DNA from: Crocodylus rhombifer
Taxonomy: Eukaryota; Chordata; Crocodylia; Crocodylidae
DNA: 64,000 nucleotides
Assembly (NCBI GenBank): GCA_038503035.1
Contig: JAVSML010025214.1
Location: 176,451 to 240,450, forward strand
Direction of reading: 5' to 3'
The position numbers were made by a program, and so were the translations under genes. This document shows, in pieces, positions 46,716-59,835 of the stretch. Position 1 is the first letter of the stretch. The number at the start of each line of letters is the position of its first letter. The notes below the pieces were generated by a model that ran no database searches, was not told the DNA's origin, and saw nothing but the letters and a program-made list of their open reading frames with translations.

Positions 46716-49463
46716 CTCTGGAGAGAGACCTTGAGAACAGCAGCAGGGCTATCTGCCACGACAGCTCACTGCTTCAGTTCCAGGTATGGCACAGAGCAGG
46801 ACTGGATAAGAGGTTCATGCTTCACACATGAAAACTGCAGATATAATATAAACATGCCCTTGCTGTTTTTTTATCTTGGTTTCCAAACATTGGGTTGTCT
46901 TACTGTATAATAAATCCTGTACTTTATATAACTTTTCTGGCGCTGTACATCTGCTTTCTACAAAAGATAGTTTATTTAAAGTACACACTGTGAGAGTCAG
47001 TTTGTTCAAAGTAAAATCAAGAAAAAACATAAGATACAGATTACAGTTTCTACCTTTATTTCACATTCCAAATTTTCCACAATGCTTACAAAATATTAAT
47101 CTCAGTTATTGCTCATGCTGTTAGTCAAGCAGTTGACAACCATATTGGTTATGCACCAAAGAATTCATGTCCTAGTTTCTGTGATCCAGGGGATATAAAA
47201 CAGTTTTTGTGGCCAGTGTGGATTTCTAAAGGAAAAAATACAGAACATTATAGCCTTTCCTCCTATATTACTTTCTAACTATAATTTAATACAAGAAATA
47301 ATATATGGTTATATTGCAAATCTTGTATTTGTCTATGACAAGTAAATATTTTTTTTTTTAATTATTTCAATGGAAAGGAGCAATCACTTTGAAATAACTT
47401 GGTTACATACTGTGGACCATATCCTCCTCTCACTTCTCATATGAATACTTTGCTGAAATCAATTACCAGCAGAACAGAAATAGACTTTATTGTATCATAG
47501 ACATTACAACAGGTGGTATTACCTTTCAGAGGGACTTCAGACACTGTGCAGATGTATTTGGGGTTCAGTGAAGCCTACCAGAAACATTTTAAAAAATGAA
47601 ATGTCTAATACAATAGCAGAAGCCTTCTTCTGACTGAAGTCAGAACCATTAGTGGCCCTTAGTTTATTAGAATCCATGCTTTCTGAAGCAAAATGCTGGA
47701 AACAAACTTTATGAATGATATGTATTTCTAGCAATCAGATTTAATTTTATAAAGGAAAAAAGGTGCACATTAAAAAAGGCAGACAGTATGCTGAATGCAA
47801 AATATTTTTCCTTTAAAAAAGTTGGGCAGGTTGTTTAGAACTAGTAGTGATATTTGCAAAGAGAAAACAGTAGGCTTGGAAACTAAAGTGCAAAGATCAA
47901 TACTGGTGACTCAGGGCCCACTCATGAGAGATGTTAAGCACCGCAAGGTGATGTGCTCTCAACACCCACAGAAAGCGTAGGAATCTTGAATGATAAGCAT
48001 CTTGCCTGCTCCTGAGAATTGCTGAGTGCCTGTTGTTCCCATTGACTACAGCTGCAGTTGCTGGTTCTCATTAAGGAACTGTAACTAATAACTCAAACCC
48101 ACTGTAACTAATAACTCTTTTCCCAATTCTCCACAGGAGCTAAAGTTATTAATATTCCAGGAATGAGCAGTGTTGTTCTTGCTGTTGGCACCCTTTATGT
48201 TGAAACTCCCTTCCCGGCATTCAAACATAAAACTGTTCACTATGGGATTATCCAGCCCTCATTGCAGTTATTAGGACCTAGATCAAGTTGAATGAGTTTG
48301 TGCTTTCTCCATTGCTCCAAAACCTGAAATTCTCCCATGTCAATGGAATCTGCCACTTCTATGCCCATGGGAAACCTGTTGTAATTGCTCTACCTTCCTG
48401 AAAGTCAAAGTCTGCATTAATCTATTCTAAATACCCCATTCATATCTTTACATACTAAAGCAGTTGTATAAGTAAATACAGAAATGTTGAAATCTGAGTC
48501 TTGAGAGTTTTACCGTTGACATTAACAGAGCCAGAATTTTACCCTTGTTGTCTAAGCCATTTCCCTTCAGCAAAATACAGTGTTTCACTGAGTAGCATTC
48601 CAGGAAGGATGAAACATTTGTGCAGCATGAGAAATACAATTTAAAGAACGGAAATGAGTATTCCCATAGCAAATCAGGAAGCTTAATTAAAAATAGTTGC
48701 CATTCATGCTGTTTATCTTGCTGACCAAGTCTGAGAGAGAAATGTCAAGGGTTCTGCTCTTTGTTGCCTTATACGGTAATAAAATGTAACTACCCATTCT
48801 GCTGATTACAGAATAAAGTGTCTATATAGTGTTTATTTTTCATTAATTAATTTGTCATTAATTTTTTACTTGGTTAGAGATATTTCTTTTTCACAATTTT
48901 TTTAATGCTTTACCTTTTTTGGCCACAATTCATATGAAGGATTGCAACCTATGCCCCATAGGACACATCCAGCCTGTGGAACCTTTGGATTTGGCACATG
49001 GAGTCATGTTTTCAGCAGTTTTTGGAGGCAGACCACTCTGCCCACAGTGCATCATGGCTGGGTACCATGATGCACTCCCTTCACTGGTAGGGAGCTCTTT
49101 TTGTGCTGCAATACAACTAGCTGGCATGGAAAACCAGTGGATCCTCATGTTCATCCACGTCAGGGCCAAGCTGGTTCATTCCAACTCCCTGTTGGAAAAT
49201 GTTTATGATTCCTCTTTTGGAGAATTCTGTGTAAGCAAGAATTGTTTGGTGTAACTTGGAGCCCAATACGAACATTAAAATGGTACCTGCATTACCCATT
49301 AAAAAACTGGAACTCTCAAATGACTTTAAACCATGTTTCTGCTCAGAGGTTCCTGGGAATGTTTACCGTTGACGTTAACAGAGCCAGAATTTTACCCTTG
49401 TTGGAGGGTAAAAGGGATGTAATCGATAAAGCACTTTGTGTAAGGGATAAAACAAAGTAACTA
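46716..49463. other. No recognised gene; contains a 42-bp direct repeat
   Basis: 48509-48550 and 49362-49403 share 41 of 42 bases (tttaccgttgacattaacag ...). Otherwise AT-rich single-copy-looking DNA below MYCT1. Confidence 0.55.
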
Positions 49464-49735
49464 CTGAGGCTCTATACAGACATTCAAAAGGCCCAAGGCA
49501 GAATCAATCTAAATTACATGGTTTTCTATAAGTGGCATAGTTTAGATTGGTAGCAAGCAGAATACACATTCAGCCTTTGGTGGTGGGGCTGGGGGGAGGG
49601 AAGCAAATCTCAGACAGGTTCCACTATGTTTAAATCAGTCCATGTGTGCCAAACTTCTGTTCAGTTATGGGTATAGATTGGTTTCTGATCACTTATACTG
49701 GTGGATCACTCTGATCACTCTGTACCTGGCCTAAG
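49464..49735. repeat. Unclassified interspersed repeat (family B), copy 2
   Basis: gacattcaaaaggcccaagg, then cagaatcaatctaaattaca; related to 6968-7390. Confidence 0.35.
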
Positions 49736-49990
49736 AATCTAAAACTCATAAACAAAATGTTTAAAAACAGCACTCCCAAAACAACCCAAACACAAAGAGT
49801 GAACTGGAAGGAAATTAATGAATGGGTAGCAACAAAGTACTTTTAACCTGGCTCGTTTCTTCAATAAGTCACCAGTTTCTTAAACTATAGAAGATTTTCC
49901 CTCTACATTAGAAGCCCTACAGCCATTACTAATTCAAAGGATAATATAAATACACATCTACACTGCAGAGCAGTAACTTAGAGAAAAAGG

Positions 49991-49996
49991 TTTATT
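49991..49996 (-). terminator. Likely MYCT1 polyadenylation signal
   Basis: Minus-strand AATAAA (in cctcaataaacc) about 200 bases after the MYCT1 stop; cleavage would be near 49,975. It gives a short 3' UTR. Longer alternatives cannot be excluded. Confidence 0.5.
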
Positions 49997-50192
49997 GAGG
50001 CAACAGAATACTGCATCTTGTTTAATGAATCAGTGCCACCTGCATCTCAGCAATGTATGTCCCTTTTGCAGCATACTACAACAACAGGAAGGGTTCACAG
50101 AGATCATCTGAGTGCACAGAAAATCTGTCTTGGGTTGTGGAGGTTCTTTCTAAGATATGTATGCATACCCATATCTAAAACAAAAGTCCAAT

Positions 50193-50725
50193 TCAAGAGT
50201 CTGGGAAAGCTTTTATGATGGTCTCATAGGCAGGAGGAGGGGTTTGTGTTGAATGGCAGGTGCGGAGACTGTTGCTAGACCAGTGGAATTCAGGTCGACT
50301 TAAGCTGTTGGTGGTGCTTCCCGCAACTGTAGTGGTGGTGCTAGTGGGAGTCAGAGTAATCAGCTGACTGTTAGTTTCCACAGGGAGTGGAGGACATTGC
50401 AAAAAGGGATGGAAAGTGGAGGCTCGAAAACTCGATTTTCTTGGGAAGGAGTTGGCTTGCTCCTGAGAGGCTTGCCGTTGGAAGGTGAGACTGGCCAGGC
50501 TGAGGTTGCTGCGACGTTCACAGCTGCTGTTGCGGTAGAATCCAGGCCTGTTGGCAGCTGGACCATGAGAAGGAGGTCTGGAACGGCGGGTAGAGGTTGA
50601 GGGGCTCCACTGTGAAATGTGGGCACTGGCTCTGCGACGGGACAAGCAAGTAAACAAAGCCCAGATTATCCCTCCAATCACGAGTCCAATTGCCATGGAA
50701 ACTGAGAAGGATATTATTATCTTGT
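50193..50725 (-). CDS. MYCT1: MYCT1: MYC target 1, last coding exon (partial gene)
   Basis: Small single-pass membrane protein, a MYC target expressed in endothelium. The acceptor ctatgtttag|ACAAG at 50725 opens the exon in phase 1; 176 full codons follow to TGA at 50195-50193. It begins with a membrane segment (IIISFSVSMAIGLVIGGIIW, then ALFTCL) followed by SRRR. The Ser/Arg-rich cytoplasmic region includes the hallmark blocks CERRSNLSLASLTFQRQAS, SFPRKSSFRASTFHPFLQC and PLPVETNSQL, and ends PPPAYETIIKAFPDS. The PPxY-like PPAY is retained. These match the C-terminal two thirds of vertebrate MYCT1 closely. The first exon (N-terminus, MANNTT-type start in human) was not found between 50.7 and 64 kb and probably lies outside. 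An internal Met (50696) gives a 167-aa frame but is not the real start. Confidence 0.95.
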
Positions 50726-51344
50726 CTAAACATAGAAAATAAATAACAAAGTTATTTTAATTATCTTACAGACTATGCCCTCCATAATATTAATTTGCTA
50801 TTACATTTGTGCAACATACTGCAAGTCCCTCCTGAACAATAACGAGTTAACTATTTCATTCATTACAAAGCATGTGAAATACATAATTATACTATAGCAG
50901 AAACAGGCCTTACGCTGATCTTACTTATGCTGATTTTCACTGGTATCACTCAAATGTGAATAACTTGTATCTAGTACTGGTGTGGGTGAAATAATGGGAG
51001 CTGAAAGTACTCATCATCTGGTGGGATGTTATCAATATTTATTACAATCAGAGTTAGGTCAAACATTAAAAACTGTGCTGTAAAATCACTAAGACAATTT
51101 TTTGTCACAGAGGGCCATTGGGAATGACAAAGCCCTCAATACCTTCCCTTCCCCAGTTTGAAAGTCAAGTTTTCATTAGAAAAGGAGTAAATTTCTAACT
51201 CTGTAACACCTGTCTTTACTCTAATAAAATGCATTTAGTGGAACTGACAAGAAAAAAGGACCCCAAGTAGGATAATTCTCTTCTCCACATGAAAGGCTGT
51301 GGTGGAGAATGAGGATTGATTTTTTTTTCATTCCCCCTCTCCTC

Positions 51345-51385
<41 letters not shown>

Positions 51386-52164
51386 CCCACTCAATGTTAT
51401 GAGACAGCAAGCCACTTCAACAAATCTTTCAACTATTTGTAAAGCTAAATGCAATCAAATCCCTTATTGACATTCTAGAATATTAGGTGATAAGTACAGA
51501 TTTACATTCTCTTCATATGCCTTGGACATTTCCAGATGCTGTTTTGGACAAACAATACCATAAATCTCATATGTGAGGCTACTTGCATTAAATACTCAAT
51601 GCAGTTTCAAAGCTTTCTTGAACAAAGATAAATTGGATAGATTCTAAATAAGTGACTAGAATGTTGGATTCTTATGTAACCTGAATCCTAGCTATGCACT
51701 TCTTAGAGTTTTTCCCCTTGAATGCTACTTGCCTGTTCTGCAATTTTGATTGTAGACATACAGTTGATATCAATAGTTAAAGCCAACTTCCAAATGAGCT
51801 CCTATTAATCATACCCTTTTCAGAATAATTTCACTGGGGCACTATGCCTGACAAGACTCCTTCTATGCACTGGGAGGGGCAATTTGTGATATCACCTTAC
51901 AAGAGTTTAGCACACTCGTCTTCCTGCCATCCTTCCAAATAGCTCTGCTAATCAGTACATATGAAGGGCACTCCTCAGGTTCTGCCTGCCCAATGCACTC
52001 TATACGCTTCCTTAGGCAACAGGATTTGCCTATATGGCCTCAGAATGAGCCTAAGAGTGCCACTAAGAAAAAAGCTGTACCTACTTGCTCCTGCTCTGCA
52101 GTTACCCAAGCCTGCAAATCTGGCATTAGATGCCCTAAGATCAAGCCTTAACAGTTAACAATGC
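50726..52164. other. Upstream of the MYCT1 last exon; no exon recognised
   Basis: This should be MYCT1 intron. No recognisable MYCT1 N-terminal exon was seen here. Confidence 0.45.
51350..51382. repeat. (CA)n microsatellite
   Basis: About 16 CA units. Confidence 0.9.
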
Positions 52165-52172
52165 CCTAGAAC

Positions 52173-52567
52173 AAGAGTCAACAACCCCCAGCCCACATGC
52201 CAGAGCCTGGTATGAAAGGCCGTTTTGCTTAGCACACCACAGCCAGCCCAGGCTCTGTGCAACTGCTGCCAGCCATGGAGCCCAGGCTGTGCACAGCAGG
52301 CAGCCGGGAGGCTGCAAGACCTGCTGCAGACAGGTAGGAAACTTCAAACAGCTGCACCAGCCCTGGCACACATGCCTCAGAGTGAATGGCAGGGAAGGGG
52401 CCGGTGCAATGCAACCCTGGTTCCTTCCCTGCCATCCATCCATAGGCACACATGCATCCACTGCCAGCAACAGGGATCAGGCCCCTGGCATGCCAGTTTG
52501 AGGCATGGGTAAAGGTTGGAGGGTTTTTGGCAAATGTCGTTTTTGGCCAAATGTTGCCAGCCCCTAG
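52173..52567. mobile_element. hAT-like MITE, 395 bp
   Basis: The ends are aagagtcaacaaccccc and (complement) ctaggggctggcaacattt. Flanks CCTAGAAC and CCTAAAAC (7 of 8) look like an 8-bp target duplication. GC-rich core without a gene. Confidence 0.65.
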
Positions 52568-52575
52568 CCTAAAAC

Positions 52576-54865
52576 ATACTTCTCAGGACCCAGCCTTTCA
52601 ATCTCAGTGAGTACTCAGGTTTGCCCTCGTGCTACCTATATTGCCTAATTTGTGAGTTAGAGTGCATGCAAGTCAGTAGGCTTAATTTATCACCACTGCT
52701 CCTGGACTTGCTGTGTAGGCTATACAGGCACCATTTTAAACTGAAATCTGGGTAGCCTTTACTCCTTCACACTCCCCTGCACAGCCATGGAAGGGCTAGG
52801 TACAATCTAGACTACATGCATTGAATTCTGGTCACCTAAATCAGAATACTGATTATGTGATTGTACTTTGTGGCTCTTTATAAATCCAACTTCCATCTTA
52901 GAGGTTTTACGGGGAAACTCATCACTGTTGTATCTGAACTCCTTCCCTGTCGCTCAGTGGAGGGGAAGGCAGGACTGTTTGCTAAGGATTTCATCCACCC
53001 TGTGTATAAGTGAAGTCCAACCAGACTGTCGACATGCACAGGGAGGATTTAGCCAAGAATCCCTTTTATCCCTATATCTCCACCACTTGCACGTTTAACT
53101 AAGCATTTCACACTGTTAAAAACATGAAAGGCAATTGACATAATATTGAATGCACCACTTGAGCACTTTCTTTAGCTGCTTCCCCGTGCAGCAGTTACAA
53201 CTGAAACAATTACCTGCTATTGTGTAACTTCTTTGCCCCTTTTTGCTCTATACTGAAATTAATAAATAGAGAACCAAATTTCTACACGGGATACCACTCC
53301 TGAGGTCACCCAGACTACTTCAGTGTCCATAGAGCATCATATTTACTCTTGGTTTATTTACTCATTCTCTTTCTATTTCAGTAATGAAAAATGAACACAC
53401 CAGTTCAAATCCCTCCAATCTTTTTTCATGCAAAGGTTTCATCTACTTCAGTGGGAAATGTGGGTTCACTCTAAAAACATGAAATTTACCTTCTTAAGGC
53501 TTTAACCAGGGCAAATGAAGTGCCTTGTTCTCATGCTGGTCCTCTGTGCAGAATGAATCTCACCCAAAGCTAGTACATTCTAACCACATCTATTGAATTT
53601 TAAATCTGTCTCCATCGATTTTTTCAATAGAGTATTCAATCACCCAAGCCTAAGGGACATTGGAGAAAGTTTTACATCACTTGGTTCAGATACCCAAGTG
53701 TGACAGAGCAGAAATGGCCACATCTGGTGTTTGGGGGCAAAGGTAGCTTTCTATAGCATTTTGACCTTCCAATGTTGGGCAATACTAAGGTAGGACTAGC
53801 CTCTCAGGGCAGCAAGAGCAGACACAATGGTAATTTGCATTGGCATATTGTGCTCCCAGTCAGGTTTGCCAGCATTTATCATATCTTGGTCCTGTTCTAC
53901 CATGACACTGAATGGCCTATGACATCTTTCTCTGGAATATCCCAAGCACAAATAGAAGCCAAGGATCTATCTGTCCAGAGGGCTCAATTGTGTGTTACAG
54001 GCTTTGGCCTGTACTAGAGAGGGCACAGCTACAATCGAGAGAAGCCCTGTGTCATGGAGAATTCCTCTTTGAGCTCCTTGTTGCACAAGGGATAAAGCCA
54101 CTAATGTACCACTTGGAGTGTGAGGGAGCAATATAATCCTTCTGTCTTCTCTTCTATGTACCTTATATTTCAGGAGGCTGTAAATAGAGGACCCCAGAGC
54201 AGGTATATCAAATCTTGAGAATAAAAGAGTGAGAGGACTGAAGGCCCCTTCCCTATCTCTGGAACAACTGGTTTTTTAAATTATGCTGCTTACTAAAGTA
54301 AGATCCAGTCCTGCAAACATCAGGTGCAGTGCTTACTTCTGTGAGGGTCTCATTTTTTTCTGTATATGCTCCTATTCTACTAGCAAGCATGGGACCCCTG
54401 TCAACATATTATCTAGTAACTGTATCAAAGCAAGGGAGTGGGTGGAGTGTGCTAACCATTTTCAAACTTTGTTGCTTAAGGGCAAAATTATCTCTAAGAA
54501 ATCTCTGAGAACCATTAACTCAGCTCATGTAAAGGCCAAAGCAGAATTCCTTTTCCTGTGCTTAGGCAATTGTAATGGCTGATCCTAGAAAGAAACACTG
54601 ATCTACCAAAGAACAAAGTGTGGGTGGGCATATGGCTTCCGCTACAGACAAATGCACACATGCAGACACTAGTTAGCTGAATGGCCAACTGCAGGAGAGA
54701 AAGGACAATGCATTTCAAAAAGGTGTAGTGGCAAGAATGGTAACCTGCATAGCTGTTAGAAGGATGGAGGGATAAGTACTGATTCCAGAGGAGGAGAATG
54801 TGAGGGAAGCGTCAGATAGTCAATTTGTGGCCAAATGGCTAAACAATTAGCTGCATATTTGTATA
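52576..54865. other. No recognised gene
   Basis: Probably MYCT1 intron or upstream DNA; nothing supported on either strand. Confidence 0.4.
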
Positions 54866-55326
54866 CAGTGGGGCCAACTACATGTTAAATTAATTTGAAG
54901 TAATAAATTCCAGTGCACTTCGCGCGGGAGTTTATTATTCCCAGGTGCTGTGTTTACATATTCTCCTGGGACCACAGCACATTGAACTGAGTCAGGAAGG
55001 GGGCCAGGGGTGCAGCGTGCTAGCCTGGGGCTGCTCCAGCCCAGCTGAATGTGCTGTGGAGGGGCTGGTTGGGGCACAAGGGTGTTTCACTGTGTGGGCA
55101 GGCAGCCCACACATGAAGTGATCTTGTGCCCCAGACAGCCCCATCAGCATCTACATTTGAGTTTCTGGGCAGTAAAGAACTCTGCCACAGGACAGTATTT
55201 ATATTTACAAGTACTATTCTACCAGGAGTTAGTTTACTGAAGCCTAATGGGGCCCCACATGTAGATGCGGAGACTTTATTACAGGTCTAATTAGGCAGCT
55301 CCACCGTAAATGTCTCAAGTAGATTT
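54866..55326 (+). mobile_element. MITE-like family A, copy 5
   Basis: Left-end text ccaactacatgttaaattaa, interior taataaattccagtgcac, and right end gtaaatgtctcaagtagat match the family. A CR1 tail follows directly. Confidence 0.6.
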
Positions 55327-55327
55327 T

Positions 55328-55447
55328 TCATAGATTTCATAGACATTAGGGCTGGAAGGGACCTCGGGAGATCATTGAGTCCAGCCCCCTGCCCAAAGGG
55401 CAAGAAGTCAGCTGGGGTCATAGGATCCCAGCAAGATAAGCATCACA
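55328..55447 (-). mobile_element. CR1 LINE 3' end, 120 bp
   Basis: tcatagatttcatagacatt, agggctggaagggacctcgg; near-identical to the tail at 36900, so the same subfamily. Confidence 0.85.
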
Positions 55448-58168
55448 TCCGCCCCAGGATGCACCCAGTAACATTAATAACCATCCAAGATAGGGTTAGA
55501 AATGCAGAGTTCTTTCACAGCACCTGGTACATGACATATCCTTGAGTGTTAGACAGCTCCATACAATAGAATCTGCCTGAAGGGCCTCATTAAAGCCTAT
55601 TTACTCCTGATGGACATACTAATCTACCTATGCTGAACATCAGTATCTCTTATGGTTATTCAATTAAAAGAAGGAATACTTAAGCAAACTTATCTTAATG
55701 TTAGCTCAAGAATCAGACAGGAGAGCCCTTGCTCTGAATGCAAGCACATAGCCTGCCACAGAGAGTTTTTCATATTAATACAAGCCTTCTATTCTCTGAA
55801 GCAACAAAGTGATTTTCCCCACTCTCCTAAAATCTGACAGCAGCTGCATTTCAAGTAAACACAAAACTAAGCACTATATGCCAGGCAAGCAAACTTTATT
55901 TTATGTGAGCTGCAGGAGATACATGAGCTGCAGGAGCTATAGAGCACGTCATATGCAAGCTGCTTCATTCATTTGTCCTGAAAAGGAGAATGTATCAGGA
56001 AGAGTGTATTGCATGATGGAGAAGGATTATCTTTGTCCCTTCCCCTTTCACTTCCCTTTTGGTCTTGTTCCTGCACACATTTTTTACTTCATGCAATGGG
56101 TCAGCACATGCTAAGGAGATAAATCTGACCAAAGCACATGATTTTGCAGTCATTTCCCCCATTCTCCAATCCACAAATTGCACAGTGTTTTAAGGATGTG
56201 AAAAGTGTTTGATCAGATACTTTCACAAGTATTCAGAAATCTGGATGACAGGCCAGTCAAACAGTCCTCCTCATTACACGTCTTTTCCAAAAATACACAT
56301 ATGAATGCTAGGTGAAATAAACTGCAATATGGAAATCCATATGTGAGCAGGTGATTGAAATTTAGCATAGAACACTGAGTAGTGAGCCAAACATGAATTC
56401 CATCTATACCTAAACCACAAATTTAAATAGACTACAAAAACAGCCTAGCTAGGTTAGACTAGCCTGCAAAGATTGAATCAATTCAGGCTTTTTGAATGTC
56501 TGTCCTAGCCTTTATGCTGAGAAGAGCTTTGAACCCAGGTCTTTTACTTCCTAAGTGAGTGCAAGAGCTAACTTTTAAAAGAAAAGCATGAACTTGCACA
56601 CCTAAAAGTATACCAGAGGTACCTAAGTCTATGTGTGGGTTTCAGGCTGAAAATCACAGTCACACAGATGTCCAAGTCTGAGCATTGTTTGTTGGTAGGC
56701 TGATCCACACTCCGCTTGCTAGGCACTGTGAATCCCATTACGAAGCACCTAACTAGTCATCTATGAAGGCATCTCTTTTAAAGTAATGGGAAGTTGTGTA
56801 CATAACATGGGATTTCACTCCCAGAGCCAGGCAACTTACTTTTACATCTGGGAATGCTCAGAATTGTAACATCTAAGTCCCTTTGTCCTTTGTATATACG
56901 CCAAGTGTGGTTCATATCTGTCTGTCACCCCAAGTTCATAACATAGTCAGTCTCAGGAAAACAAGGAGCTACCAAGTGTTCAACAAACTAAATACGTCTT
57001 TCTAGTATTGCAGAATTAATGAGTAAAAATCTGCTTGAGTTTGATGTTTCATACCAAGAAAGTTGAGCTCAAACTGGCAGCTTGGCTTGATAAGCCAAGC
57101 CAACTTACATGCCATACACACTGTTGTTGTGTATAGTTTGTAGAAACAATATCCCTACAGCTGACAAGTGTGAAAATTATTGTCTTATCTTCCCTGATCT
57201 TTATCACTAATTGCCAAGTCAAAACAACCTCTTATTAATTATTTGTAGTCAGTCCGTGATTCAGTAGGGAGGGTGAATCAGTGGGTTTGCAAAATGAACC
57301 AGCTGCAATATTTGTCATGGCACATGTTAAGAAAGGTCATAGGGTGGTTATGGTTAGAAGAACAGAAGTGATTGTCTGCAGCACTGATAATTGTCACATT
57401 CAGAAAACAAACGGGCTGCGGAGTGTCATGGAGCAGACAAAGATGGTCATGAGCTAAGTGGAGAGACGCCCACAGCTCTTCCACCTAAAGGACTCCTCGA
57501 AGCTCCTGGAAACAGGGTATTTTATTGCGTAACTACAGAATCCCAATCCAGGGCCATTAAGGTGGTAACAGCATGCTTGAAATCAGGAAGGCAGTTCTGT
57601 TAAAAAGAACAGAGAATTACTTCAACAAATGAGCCACCCAGCTAGTAACAAGACTGCCCTCTGCTGGAAATTTGTACTGAAATCTGGGCAGTCAGTAAAA
57701 CAGCTCAGTCATGATAGCACAAGAAAAATCTCACAGCAACCATTCAAATAAATGGAAACAATGTAACCAGTGCTCTCTTTGCTAATTATCTGAAAACAGA
57801 GATCGTTTCAGATCCCCTTGGCATATACCCATAGGACCTAGTGTCTCACTCAAACTTTGCAATTCTTTTGAACAGGGCCACAAGGCACCAGTGCAAAGAA
57901 ACTTCAGAAAGGGCTGTTTACAAAAGCTTTTTGATCCTGTGAATGTTTGCACTGAACTCAGGCTGGGTCTCAGGATCTGAACTGTACATTTGTTTTGTGT
58001 CAACCAGCCTTTTTCTGTAATAATGCACTGAAAGGAATAGTAGGATATGTGCTCTGAAAATCATAAAACCTGGTCAGAAGTAATAATGTTCACTTATCTC
58101 TCTCTCTCATGGACCCAGAGGAACAGACTACCATCTTTAGCTTCCTTTGTGCAAAAATGAAGTTTATT
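55448..58168. other. No recognised gene
   Basis: A family B-like remnant is near 56,460-56,520; otherwise nothing recognised. Confidence 0.35.
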
Positions 58169-58322
58169 TCATAGATTTCATAGATGTTACGGTCGGAAGG
58201 GACCACAGGAGGTCATTGAGTCCGACTTCCTGCCCTGGGCAGGAAAGAGTGCTGGGGTCAGATGACCCCAGCCAGGTGTTTGTCCAGTCTCATCTTAAAT
58301 ACCTCCAAGTCCACCTATGAGG
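58169..58322 (-). mobile_element. CR1 LINE 3' end fragment
   Basis: tcatagatttcatagatgtt, then gaccacaggaggtcattgag; minus orientation. Confidence 0.8.
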
Positions 58323-58344
58323 ACCTTCTACCATTTTTAATTTT

Positions 58345-58440
58345 CCCTGAGCCTGATAAAGAACATGTGATCCCGAAAGCCTGCAGAAAAAGACTTTTTT
58401 TTTTTGCAATTTCTTAGTTGGTGTAATAAAAGGTATCATC
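58345..58440 (+). repeat. Ancient interspersed repeat tail
   Basis: gagcctgataaagaacatgt, cccgaaagcctgcagaaaaa, ttagttggtgtaataaaagg: a common amniote repeat end. Confidence 0.5.
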
Positions 58441-59639
58441 TCTGAACCAAGAGGTCTAGAGTATTAGCACCAGTTACCTCTGTTCAGCATTAAAATGGAT
58501 GATAAAGACAAAGCAATGGTAATGACCAAAGGGAAAAAAATCTATGGTAAATGCATCATATTCCCCAATGTTAGCACAATCATATACAAACTAAGCACAG
58601 ACAAAACTGACTCCTCAAAGAATGTTTTTTGGAAGCCAGGGTAAAACCTTTGTTACTGCAGAGCTTTTGCATACCTTCCTAACAGCTACTGGGATGTAGA
58701 TATATGGTTTTGATTCTGCTCTCTCACATAGCTTATAACCCTCTGGCAAAGCACTGGTATCAATTCTATAAAATCAGTTGGACTGAGTAGTACATATGCT
58801 GCAAGGACTTAAATGAATCAGTAAAAAAATCTGTGGATATGGTTGTTTTAGTGTAATACTGCATCCCTTCTGATTTTATTTAATAGTGTGATTAACATAA
58901 AGTCCAAAAATAAAGAAGGATATTTTAAAGGGGTTCACACAAGGTAGCCAGCAGTGCCTTATAATAAAGAAAATATACAATGATAGATCAAAAGTCTAGA
59001 TTTTCAGGCTACTAAAAGTCTTGTAGAATAAATGAAAAAATTAAAACATCCTTAATATTACCACAGTTCTACAACTTGTGTTGTCTGTTGCTAAAGGAAA
59101 TCCTGTTTCTACCTAAAAGTATGCAAGAAGTGTCTCAAAAACAGTCCCTCTCAACTTAGAAATCTATGACTTTTGAAGTGTTGCCAAGAAAAAATTCAAC
59201 CAATGGCTGCAACTTCTGCATTGTCAGTTAAAAAATATCCTACATATTCCCTTAATGAATTCACTTATGTCTTCCATTCCTAGCTCAGATTGTTCCTTTT
59301 CCCCTTATTCTTCAGGCTGTGTATCCTCCTCTTGTTTTTACTTGAAAATTGCCTCTGTTTTATCAGCCAGTAGATTTCAGTGATTACTGACTTCACAATG
59401 GCAACAGGAAAAGGAGCCCTATCTTAGTCTAGCCCAATCCATATACTGTATTACCAAAACTTTTGAGTTCCATCCAAGGATTTTAAATTTCTCTGCTACA
59501 CTAGTTCTACCTAGTCCAGTAAGTAAAATAGACTAAAATCAACCTTCTTCTATGTGATGTGTATTTTTTTAGATTGTGACTGTAAATTCACATTTACACT
59601 AGTCTAGGCAGAAACCCATTTTCTGTGATTAAATAATCT
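58441..59639. other. No recognised feature
   Basis: AT-rich intergenic or intronic DNA. Confidence 0.4.
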
Positions 59640-59835
59640 TGAAGATCTAGATTCTGTTTTCCATTCTGTTCAGCCTTTACATGTGACCTTGAGCAAAACA
59701 CTTTACCTCCTTGTTTCAGGATTTTCCTCTCTAATTAATGAAACTAAGAATATGTGCTCCACTCTATGTTGTGAGGTTTAAATCATTAATAGATTTAAAC
59801 TTCTATGAGACCATCAAATAAAAGATGCTGTTGTA
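59640..59835 (+). mobile_element. MIR / CORE-SINE, diverged
   Basis: tgtgaccttgagcaaaacac, tttacctccttgtttcagga follow the MIR consensus order. Confidence 0.65.

Noticed and set aside
57278..57484. Candidate MYCT1 exon 1 on the minus strand
   Set aside because: The translation shows no MYCT1 N-terminal similarity and no matching phase-1 donor was found.
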